A stretch of DNA of 64,000 nt from Planococcaceae bacterium Storch 2/2-2. Its GTDB lineage: Bacteria; Bacillota; Bacilli; Bacillales_A; Planococcaceae. The notes under the pieces are model-generated. The model was not told where the DNA came from and ran no database searches. It saw nothing but the letters and a program-made list of their open reading frames with translations. The position numbers were made by a program, and so were the translations under genes. Of this stretch, positions 51,093 through 60,800 are shown piece by piece (the stretch's first letter is position 1; each line of letters begins with the position of its first letter). The DNA is taken from assembly GCA_009740415.1 (NCBI GenBank), contig WOYE01000009.1, positions 868,001 through 932,000 of the forward strand, given 5' to 3'.

Positions 51093-52718
51093 TTATTGGG
51101 CTTGGATTGAATATACGAACATCGAACCGCTTTCCGTTTTGTTAAAGACGAGTCGAATCGTTTTCACCCGTTCTAAATCGATCGAGTCAAACCGTTCCAT
51201 CGGAATGCGAACGCTCGCAAGCGGCGTATATTTCGACCATACTTCGTGGCGTTTGCCATCACTTCGTTTCACGAGTTCGAGTCCGCCTTCTGAAATATGA
51301 GTCGCATTGAGCTCATCCGCTAAACTCGCGCGGGCGATGTTGCCATCTTCGTCTTCCAATTGAACTGCAAATGGTTGATACTCTTCACTTTTATTCAACT
51401 CACTCACCGGATCGACGACGAAATCGACCGCGATCACTTCTTTCCCGACGAGGTTCGTTCGGCTCGGCGTAAACGTCGCGTACGATCCTTTTTTCATCCA
51501 GTCGATGCGCAACATCGGCCGCGAAGATGTCGGTCCGTCGCTCGCTACGACCGTATCGATTTCGATTTCATCTTTTTCCGGTCGAACATCGTCGATGACA
51601 CGCTCGGTTCGAACTTTATTCAATTTCGACGGTTTTTCTTCCTCGACGTCTTCTTTGAAATCGACGAGCGTTTCACTTCCCGCTAAACGCGCCATAACCG
51701 TCACATCTTGCCAATACATTTGGTCCGGTTGCGGACGGATTTGCAAGTTTCGAATGAGCGACGTTTCCGAGTCGTTCAACGTCCCTAAGAAAAAGTCACT
51801 CGCGTACTGTTTTAAAAATTGTTCTTGGTCTTCACGTTTCAACTGATGTTTCAGTTCATAGTTCGTACCGTGTTGCGCGACGTCATTGACGTCAATCGCT
51901 CGGTTAAAATACGAATGATTCCCTTTTTTCAGAAGCGTGATGAGACTGATCCGGTCTTCATCATGTTCCATCGCATCGTACAATTTGTACCCGTCGTACG
52001 ATTTAACGATGCTATCAAATTCTGACACGATCATCCCGATGTTGCTTTTTGGCCATTCGGACGGTTCATGATCGACCGATGGAGCGACGAGTAAAATCGA
52101 CGCGACCGGCCATCCTTTTCGCTCTAAAAAAGAAGCGGTCGTCAATACGTGTGGGCTCGATTCGGCGTAGCCGATCAACCCGATTTTTTTCGGGTTCACT
52201 TTTCCAGCGATCGGAACCGGCGCTTGCACGGAACCGTTATGCGCTTTCATCCACATGTCGACGTTCGCATCGACGATATGACGGAGACGTTCTTCTTCGA
52301 GTAGCGGGTCATCCGTTCCGACAAACGCACGGTTCGCATCGATCGACACACCGATCGTCTCTTTCGCTGCTAAATGACCGACTAAATAGTCGAATCCGCC
52401 GTCAAACCGCTTCGTCACGTCGATCAGTTCATGTTTTCCGTGAACGGCGAAAACGATCGGATGCGCACCGCCTGTTTTCGGCACGCTCACACGACCGCGT
52501 ACGTCAAACGTCATCGCTTCTCCTGTCGATAACGTCACCGTACGACTTCCAAAATTGTATTCATGCACGTCGAGCGCATCGATCCCATCGAGCTGAGCAC
52601 CGACCTCTGCGACATCTACTTTCACTTCTGTACGAACGATATCCCGCTTCGGCTCACCGGAACATCCGGCTAAAATGAGCGATAACGCGATGAGCGCCGT
52701 TCCTACTTTTAAACGCAC
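51093..52718 (-). CDS. Lipoprotein with alpha/beta-hydrolase-like domain, 541 aa
   Basis: Lipoprotein signal MRLKVGTALIALSLILAGC (lipobox LAGC; start is GTG with AAGGAGGGG upstream). The next 300 residues follow an alpha/beta hydrolase: VSVPKTGGAHPIVFAVHGKHE (strand and oxyanion loop), KIGLIGYAESSPHVLTTASFL in the place of the nucleophile elbow. The usual GxSxG reads GYAES, so Ser is Ala and catalysis is unlikely. A beta-rich C-terminal domain (about 400-541) includes a jelly-roll-like pattern. It is a surface-anchored pseudo-hydrolase or a carbohydrate/lipid binder; I cannot name the ligand. Confidence 0.72.
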   Translation of the reverse strand: MRLKVGTALIALSLILAGCSGEPKRDIVRTEVKVDVAEVGAQLDGIDALDVHEYNFGSRTVTLSTGEAMTFDVRGRVSVPKTGGAHPIVFAVHGKHELIDVTKRFDGGFDYLVGHLAAKETIGVSIDANRAFVGTDDPLLEEERLRHIVDANVDMWMKAHNGSVQAPVPIAGKVNPKKIGLIGYAESSPHVLTTASFLERKGWPVASILLVAPSVDHEPSEWPKSNIGMIVSEFDSIVKSYDGYKLYDAMEHDEDRISLITLLKKGNHSYFNRAIDVNDVAQHGTNYELKHQLKREDQEQFLKQYASDFFLGTLNDSETSLIRNLQIRPQPDQMYWQDVTVMARLAGSETLVDFKEDVEEEKPSKLNKVRTERVIDDVRPEKDEIEIDTVVASDGPTSSRPMLRIDWMKKGSYATFTPSRTNLVGKEVIAVDFVVDPVSELNKSEEYQPFAVQLEDEDGNIARASLADELNATHISEGGLELVKRSDGKRHEVWSKYTPLASVRIPMERFDSIDLERVKTIRLVFNKTESGSMFVYSIQAQ

Positions 52719-52781
52719 AGCGTCCCCTCCTTTACTTCCTTTTTAGTATACCATTGTTCGACTCATATACTAAGACGAAAC

Positions 52782-52816
52782 GAAAAACCTGTTGAGTGGA
52801 CTCAACAGGTTTTTTC
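52782..52816. terminator. Terminator downstream of the SEC-C gene
   Basis: Stem AAAAACCTGTTGAGT pairing with ACTCAACAGGTTTTT around a GG loop centre; A- and T-runs on both sides. Confidence 0.88.
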
Positions 52817-52823
52817 ATTCATT

Positions 52824-53906
52824 TTATAATTGTGCAACGTACTCTTTCATTTCTTTTGCATATTTCGCAAGTGAACTTGGTGAGACGTCAAATTGTTCAC
52901 CGAGTGCCGTCCACGTCGTTTTATGAGCGAGCGCTCCGCTTTCGATTCCGTAGCGGATCATACCTGCTAAAATCGCTTCTGGTTTGCGCGCTTTCGGTTC
53001 GCATGCGACTAAATAACTTTCGACTTGTTCGTAAAACGAATCATTTGAAACGTCATTTTCGTTCATGAACTGCTCCAAACCGTTCAACACGTCAATTTGT
53101 ACGCTCGGTACACCTTTCGCACGTTCCACGACTTCTTCTTTCGGCGCTTCTTCTACCGTTTCTTCTACGAAGACGTCTTCGAGTTCTGCTTCCATCACCG
53201 CTTCTGTCTTCGCCTCTTCTTCTTTCGTGTCCAATGCCTCATCTTCGACAGCTAATGACACCCAGAAATCGAGCATGACGTCTTGCAAGTACGCTTGTTC
53301 TTCTTGTCCGCTCGCTTCGTACTGTGCTTTCAAATCGTCGAACATTTCGTTACCGCGCACAGGAAGTGGCACTTCAAAGATCGTTACATTCGTTCCGTCT
53401 TGCATCGGGAAGAGGTACATGTACATCGGTGTTCCTTCTACGATTTGACGGCCTGATGCGTTGCGCACGTCGATGCGTTCATCGGTTAGCACATCGCGGT
53501 ACGTAATCATCTCTTCTGTCGAACGAGCAACGTCCGCTAATACGACACGCGGCGTTTCCCATCCATTTAAAATATCGAGAACCGCTGGACGTACTGCCGC
53601 ACGTTTCACTGATTTTAAGTACGATTGCCAAATGTCGAGACGCTCGTTAAAGACGAATTCGCTCCATGCGACAATTCGAACGATTTGCTCGGGCAAACGT
53701 TGTAACGTACGTACGCTCCAATTTTGTGCGCGGTACGCATACGCCGTGTAATCGGCTTGTTTCGGATACTGGTTAGAAAAAGCAGATAAAATGCGTGAAA
53801 TTTCTTCCATAACAACGTCTTCGCGCGTTACTTCTTCTTTTCCTAAACAACACTTTTTGTATTTTTTCCCGCTACCGCAATGGCACGGATCATTTCTTCC
53901 TATCAT
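52824..53906 (-). CDS. SEC-C metal-binding motif protein, 360 aa
   Basis: N-terminal SEC-C zinc motif NDPCHCGSGKKYKKCCLG (residues 5-22) identical in layout to the SecA tail. The middle (about 30-200) is a mixed alpha/beta domain of unknown role, followed by an acidic low-complexity stretch (LDTKEEEAKTEAVMEAELEDVFVEE), and a C-terminal helix-turn-helix-like segment WTALGEQFDVSPSSLAKYAKEMKEYV. SEC-C proteins often bind ribosomes or SecB-like partners. The start ATG is preceded by AAGGACGTG. Function not known. Confidence 0.85.
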   Translation of the reverse strand: MIGRNDPCHCGSGKKYKKCCLGKEEVTREDVVMEEISRILSAFSNQYPKQADYTAYAYRAQNWSVRTLQRLPEQIVRIVAWSEFVFNERLDIWQSYLKSVKRAAVRPAVLDILNGWETPRVVLADVARSTEEMITYRDVLTDERIDVRNASGRQIVEGTPMYMYLFPMQDGTNVTIFEVPLPVRGNEMFDDLKAQYEASGQEEQAYLQDVMLDFWVSLAVEDEALDTKEEEAKTEAVMEAELEDVFVEETVEEAPKEEVVERAKGVPSVQIDVLNGLEQFMNENDVSNDSFYEQVESYLVACEPKARKPEAILAGMIRYGIESGALAHKTTWTALGEQFDVSPSSLAKYAKEMKEYVAQL

Positions 53907-54009
53907 ATCGACACGTCCTTCTACTAATAAATACTTTCACATTATAGCATAGCACTAACGAGGCGACAACGACAAATGAGTCGCATGTCGTCACGGTTCG
54001 TCTATCTTT

Positions 54010-54786
54010 TTACTTTGTTATATTTTGGAATATGAAAAGGAGTAACCACTTTTCGTCCGTCGTCGCTTCCTCGGTCAAACGTAAATACGGATGAAGGCTG
54101 GACGCCTGAAACGGTTCACGGAGCGCATAAGGAAAATGGCCTTCGCGATACGAAGCTAATAACGTCCCGTCCGAGCGTTTGCAATCGACGTCTCCGTAAG
54201 CGGAATGGGCGTTCCACGTCAATAAGTGGCGCCCCGTTTCGTCGGTAACCGAACCGTTTCGCTTCAAAAGAGAACGACGGTACACCTCTTCATACGTGCC
54301 GATGAGACGTCCATCTGCTGCATAGACCGATAACATACATGTCGTCGGCGTACTCCGCTTCACACTGTACGGCCCCCGTTTGCCGTTCGGTGCAATCCAT
54401 TCGGTCGTCACCGGAAACAGATGACCGCTTCGAAACGATTCGAAAAAAAGGAAAGGCGTCGACCACGTCTTTTTCGGACGCAACGTCCCCCAAATGTGTC
54501 CTTCCTTCGTGACGAGTACGTCACGGTACGTCCAACTCGGCAACCGCTCGACGATGTATTCGGTGACGTCTTCCATCGGAAGCGTCACATATTCCGTCTC
54601 GGGTAACCCGTCCGCAGCTCGTTTAAAAAAGGTCGAGCCACCGATCATCGATAATCCTAAAATAAAAAAACTGAGCCACGTTTCCACATCGTCTCGTACG
54701 CTGACGAAAAAATAAAGACCAATCAGCGTAGCGAGCCATCCGACACCGAACATGCCACGACTCGCGTAGCCGTATACCATTTTCAT
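54010..54786 (-). CDS. Hypothetical membrane-anchored protein, 258 aa
   Basis: Two N-terminal helices (GVGWLATLIGLYFFVSV, WLSFFILGLSMIGGSTFF) are followed by a beta-rich domain of about 190 residues (VTKEGHIWGTLRPKK, PYSVKRSTPTTCMLSVYAADGRLIGTYEEVYRRSL). The pattern of short strands with Gly/Asp turns recalls LURP/tubby-like barrels, without firm match. It has AGGAGGGTG ahead of the ATG and sits directly after the terminator of the giant SLH gene. Confidence 0.68.
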   Translation of the reverse strand: MKMVYGYASRGMFGVGWLATLIGLYFFVSVRDDVETWLSFFILGLSMIGGSTFFKRAADGLPETEYVTLPMEDVTEYIVERLPSWTYRDVLVTKEGHIWGTLRPKKTWSTPFLFFESFRSGHLFPVTTEWIAPNGKRGPYSVKRSTPTTCMLSVYAADGRLIGTYEEVYRRSLLKRNGSVTDETGRHLLTWNAHSAYGDVDCKRSDGTLLASYREGHFPYALREPFQASSLHPYLRLTEEATTDEKWLLLFIFQNITK

Positions 54787-54802
54787 TGCACACCCTCCTC
54801 TT

Positions 54803-54829
54803 TGAAAAGAGTAGGCGCCACGCCTACTC
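54803..54829 (-). terminator. Terminator of the giant SLH gene
   Basis: A 9-bp perfect stem GAGTAGGCG / CGCCTACTC with a 3-nt loop; reverse-strand TTTT. Partial read-through into the next gene is likely because the T tract is short. Confidence 0.7.
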
Positions 54830-54832
54830 CGA

Positions 54833-57800
54833 TCAACTCTTCAACGGAATCGTCGAAGCCGCTTGACGAGGAGCGACACGTGAATGAATGCGATACGATT
54901 CGCCCGTTGATTGTGAAAAGGTGACGACCGACGGATCAGGATCATTTTCAAACGATACGTGCAACGGTCCTGCTGCCGCGTCCGCTCCCGTTCCTCCGAT
55001 CGCAATCGTCAACGTTTCTTCTTTCGTATGACCGCTCGGATGAACGGCGCGATACGTAAACGTTTCGACCGCTGGAAGAGACTTCTTCGGATCCCAACGT
55101 TTGTACAATTCGTACGTGTACGTATACGTGCCATCGTTCATTTTGTTCACGACGAGCGCGCCGTACTCCCCGCCGATCACCGTTTCACCTTCTAACACTT
55201 GATGATACGACTTCGCACCTGGGATGAAATAATAGTCTTCCGCCGAGCCACTTTCTTTCGGTTTTTCGAAAGGCTGTCCTTTCTCATCAAACATGACGAA
55301 ACCGTTCGCATCATGTGCATACTTCCCCACTTTTCCATCGCCCTTTAAAAATGGCGCATACCCTTCGACAAATAGTTGAGTACTACGTACACCCTCTACC
55401 GGTTTCCCGAGAAAATCGTCCGCATCGATCAATGTTCCTTGAATCGTTTGTCGTTGCTCGACCACTTGTGGTTCCGTATGGCTCGCGACGATTTCATTTA
55501 AAGTGACTGTTCCACTAGTAGAAGGAGTAGATAGCTCGATCATATAATCACCTGTTGCTAACGGCGCGGATGTCCACGTTTTCGATTCTGATTTCCCCCA
55601 ACGGTCCCATGTTTCTTCTTCAATGATTTCATTCGTCAAACGATTTTTCAATTGCAACGTCACACTCTCTAAAACTCTCGAAGAATGTCCTGTCACTCGT
55701 ATCGTCTCACCTTCTTTTACAGAAATGATCATGGAGCGATCCGGTTGCAACTTTTTCACATCTTTTACATGTGAAAAAGTTACAGGATGATAGGACGCAT
55801 TCGTTACGACATTTGGTGTCTTTAACGAATTCGTTCGAGGTTGAATCGAAAGAATGCGAGGCGTTCCGTCTTCATTCCATTCGATCGTGTCGCTCGTTAA
55901 ACGGATCGTCAACGTCGCTGTCGCTTTCGTATCGTTGCGACGATCGACAAACTCGATGTCAAACGTCTCAACTCCGCCGATGTTTTGGCGAATCGCCTCC
56001 GGGGCGTACGTATACGTCCTATCCTCTTGAACGCGCAACGTGCCGTACGTGCCAGCGATTGCTTCACGGAATGGCTGTCCGTTAATCGTTTCGATGACAA
56101 TTTCTTCTGACGGCTCGGTCGAATCGATGAGTTCATGCATGAGATTTCCTCGTACAGTAGCGTCGTCAGCAATTGTAGAGTAATCGTACGTCTCAATCGA
56201 ATCGATGGCGAATACGTCCGCAGATGCGAGCGATAAACCGAGCGCATCTTCATAAGCGATCAAATATTCTCCTTCTTCAAACGTTCCGAAATGAAACTTC
56301 GCCGGAATCGGGATTAATAATAAGCTCATACCGAACGCGGATTGGTCACGGACCCACCGGTAGTCGTCTCCTTCTTTTTTGAAAATATGCGCTTTGAAGC
56401 CGCGTAGGCCGAGTAGTCCGACTGGAGTAATATGCCCGGTCACGTCTGCAATCGTATTCGGTGCGATCGTCAATTCGTGCGAACGGCCACTCTTTTTAAT
56501 GCTTTCTAATTGTGAACTCGACAACAACCCGAGTTCTAAAGCACCTAAACTAATGCTCAACACACCGCCACTCGTCTGCTTAGGAGGGAGTTCTCCCTTT
56601 TGCGAAGTAACCGCTAAATTTAATTCTGTTTCCTTCGTCGCATCTTTCGCTTGAAGCGGTGGAGTCAATTCAAGTTGTTCTTTCGTGTGCTCACTCGTTT
56701 CGTACGAGGCGATCAGTTGCGAAACGATCGGTGCTGTCACTTCTCCTTCGAGCGAAATGCCTTTCAACGTATCGAGCGCTTGTTTCAAGCGGTTGCGGGA
56801 GGATTCTGTATATTTCGTCACGTAATTGTTCGTCTGTTGGATCGACTCGATCGTCTCGATCAATTGTTTCTTTTTCAGACACGCTCGGTCGATGAATGTT
56901 TTGATCGTCTCGGCCACACGCACATTCGCGTTTTCTACTTCGGTATAAAGAGCTTGTTCGAGCGCTTTACGTTGCGTTTCTTCCAACATTTGTACTTCTT
57001 TTTCCATATTCAGAAATGGTGTGAATAAATGCGCTCGGTCGATCGATTGTTGAAGTGTCGCTTTCATCTCTTCTGTCGCGACGCGACGAACGGTAATCGA
57101 CTTCGCGGCTGTCGCTTCTCCTTTTTGGAGCTCGACTGTCCACGTCGTGACGTCCCCATTTTGCGTTTCCGGTTGAACGTGCCAAGTGATAGGAAACGAT
57201 GGCTCACTCACTTTTTCGAGGACGAGCTTTTCAGTCGGCTGTTCAGACGTGTCGAATGACGCGACTGATGCGAACGCCTCTTCGACAGCGCGTTGATCCG
57301 CCTCGCGCGTTGCCTGTTCTCTTTTCTCGATCGCTCGTTCGACTTCATCTAGTACTTGGCGCAACTCCGTCGTCGTTCGTTGTACGTCAGCGCTCGCAAC
57401 GTCCGTCTTGCGCTGAAGAATGTCGGCTTCTGTCAAAAGCGGTGTTACTCGGTCGTTCTCTTTTTCAGTTGCTCGCTCTTTCAATGAAGGCCATCGCGTC
57501 ACTTGTTGTTGCAATGCTTCTTTTTGAGCACGTGTCGCTCGTTCAGTGACGACTATAGAACGTGTCGCTGTCGCACTTCCTTTTGATACGGTCACTTCGT
57601 ATGATCCGTCCTCACCTTTGTTAACACGGACGTCCACTTCTTGCAGTCGTTGTTGCCAGTACGTTTGGACGGCTTCATCTGTAGCTGGAGCATCGATCAT
57701 TAGGTCATCGACTTCTTCGATCGCTCGCTTCACCGCTTCTTCGTCCGCTCGTTCCGTTTCGATCATCTTCCATACGTCGTTTAACGCAGCAATCGCCTCT

Positions 57801-60800
57801 TCTACGAGCTGATGTCCTCGGTCAGTTGCCGCATGTTTTCCACGACTTACTGCTTCGGTTAACTGTTCGGTCGTTTCAGTCGTTGAAGGCTTCGCGTGTT
57901 GTACGCGTTCAAGCGCTTGCGCCAACTCTTGGCGCTTCTCTTTTGTCGCTACGTGTCGAACGGTCATTTCTTTCGAATCCGTCACTTGTCCTTTCGTTCC
58001 TTTCACGAGGAACGTATCTCCTTTTTGAACCGTCACTTGAAAGACGATACCCGCCTCTTCCGCGGACGTTTTCCATTGGTCTTGCACGCTTTCTACAGTC
58101 GGCAACGTCGTCGTCTCGTATGAAACGACTTGATCGAGCCACTTCTTCAACGTTTCTTGATCTTTCGCCCGTTGTTCTCGATCGTCTTGAGCTTGTTTTT
58201 GCTCGTCGATCGCTCGATCGATCGATCGTTGGATCGCTTCCGCCCGATCGATGAGCTGTTCGTACGATGCGTTCGTTTCGATTGCTTCATTTCCTGCTCG
58301 TACTGCTTCGGTCAGCTGGCGAGCGGTTTCATCCGTCACATCTTGCCGATCGATACCGTTCGCTCGGTCAATCGCTTTTTGCAATTCGTTTCGTTGGAGC
58401 GTTTTTAACCATTCGGTCATATTGTTCGTCGCGTCGATAACTGCTTTTTCTGTCGCACGAGCATCGTTCAACAACAACTGGCCGTCTTCTACCCATTTGC
58501 TCGCCGTTTCGTCCGACCATCTTGCTAATCGGTCCATGCATTCCTTCAACTGTTGTTTCTGTTCCGCCGTTGCGAGATACGTCACGGTCAATCGATGCGT
58601 TCCTTCCGTCTCACCTACCGCAACAAGGAGGGACGGCTCGTCCTCTAATACGATCGTCACCTTCATATGAGGCGGTACGTCTGGCAACTGCTTTCGTACG
58701 TCGGCTTCAATGAGAGGACGTGTCGTGTCAAACGGTTGAACCGTTTTCAACCATTCGTCGATCCGACGTTCCTCTACGCGTTGGATCGTGTCTTCAAGAG
58801 TCGAAATCGCTTGCGCCGCATCGAGTAATTTCGGACGGGCCGCTTGCATCAGTGACTTTCCAGTCGATAACGCATCCGTCAGTCGTTGATCCGTCTCGTA
58901 AGTTGCTAACGTTTCCGCTCGTTCGATGAGACGTTGGAGCTCGTCACGTTGCTCGTCCGTCATCGGTAATAACGCATCGAGTGCTTGGCGCAAAGCTTCC
59001 GTCGCTCGATCGACTTCTTCTTGTGTCGCGTCAACGTCGGCTAACAAACGAACCGCGTCTGTATACGTCGTGCCGAGTGCACCTTTCACCGCTTCTGTCT
59101 CCACGTTCGCACGCTCTACTTCTCGTTCAAGACGTTGTTTTAAAACGAGCGCATCCAATGCCTTCTCCAGCAAGTCTCGCTCCGTTCCTTCTGGCAACTG
59201 ACCGACGAGTCGGATCGCTTCCTCTTTCGCTTCGAACGTTCGTTCTGTTTGCGCACGCTCTACAGCTTTTTGCGCTTGGCGTAGCGCTTCTTCACCTATG
59301 GCGAGTTGTTCGTTGATCCGTTGTTCGAACGACGCCCATTGATCGTGCAACGTTTGCGCGTCGCTGTAGAGAACGCGTCGCTCCGCAGAAAAGTCCTTTC
59401 CGATGAGATCGGTCGTTTGAACGAGCAACTCGTTATAGTCCACTCGCAAGTCCCCCGTCACTTTCGAAAGGTTCGGTTGAAGACGTTCCCCGAACGAGCG
59501 AATCGTTCGTTGAAACGCCTCGGACGCGACGTATGTCACATCAAGAGACTTCGTCTGTTCTACATTTTTTAAATGGAGCGTCACGTCGTACGAATACGTA
59601 TCGTTCGCCGTCTTTTTCCATCGCACGTCGACAGTCCCTTCAAACGGCTCAAGCAATCGTTCCACTTCTGTTTGCACCGTTTCGTCAGTCGGCTCGTCGG
59701 TCGTCGTATACGGTTGGAGACGTTCTACGAGCGTTTCGAGGTACACGCTCGTCTCTTGTTGATCTTTTTCGTCTAATGCACGGAGCCAGTCGACAAGATC
59801 GGTCGTCGCTTGACGGATCGTCGCTTTTTTCTCTGGATTCGTTGAGGCGAGCGTACGCCCTTTTACGAAACGATCGTCTTGAAGCAACGAAGATTCGTTC
59901 CGAGAAGCGATCGCATCGAGCGCGCGTTGAAGCGCTCCATAATCTTCATCCGAAGCGCGTTCATAAGCGTGAACGTCGGTCATTTGACGTACTCCGCTTC
60001 CATTTTGAACCGTCACAACGTACGTATCTCCCGCCGCTTCGACGCGAACGTCCACCTTTTGCAACACGTCGTCTTGAAGAAGGACACGACGTAATGCGTC
60101 AGCTGTCGGCGCTTCATCGAGCCAATAAACGGATTTAATGCGCGTAGCCGCTTCTTCGAGAAGATGCGCGGCTCCTTCTTGCGAAAGCAGTTCCTGTTCA
60201 ATCGTGTGCAATCGGTCGAGAAGTGGTGTGCGATCGCGTTCATCGCTCAATTGTTGAACGATGAGGCGTGCTTCATCGACAGACGCTTGCGTCCGTGTTT
60301 GCTCCGCCTGTTCGACCGCTCGTTTGGCGCGCTGTAACAACTCTCGTTCTTCGATCGTCTCCCACGCCCGTTTTAACGCCTCGGTCGCTTCACGAACCGG
60401 CTCATAAAGTGGCACGTCTGGTGCGAGCGCTGCACGTCCGAGTTGCAACGTTTCGTCGTCTCGTCCGCCTCGCTCCATATACGTCTTCAACGTTTCGATT
60501 TCTTCTGTCGTCGCCTGACGTTCGATACGAATCATTTTTTCGCCCGTTCGTCCTTCGACGGTGACTTGAACGAGAAATGCGTCCTTTCGTTTCGTGATGA
60601 CGACGTCGACTGGTTCAGGAATGACCGTGCGGACGTAAGCGAGTGCATCGTGCTCATCCGGTTCTTTTCCTTCGATATACGTCGAGTCGAGCGCTTGCAA
60701 CCAATCGTCCAACTGTTTCGCAATCGATGATTCGTCTTCCGCTTCTTGCAAACGTCGTTCCAAAACATCTAAAACGCGAGCGACGTCGTCCGCTTTTGCC

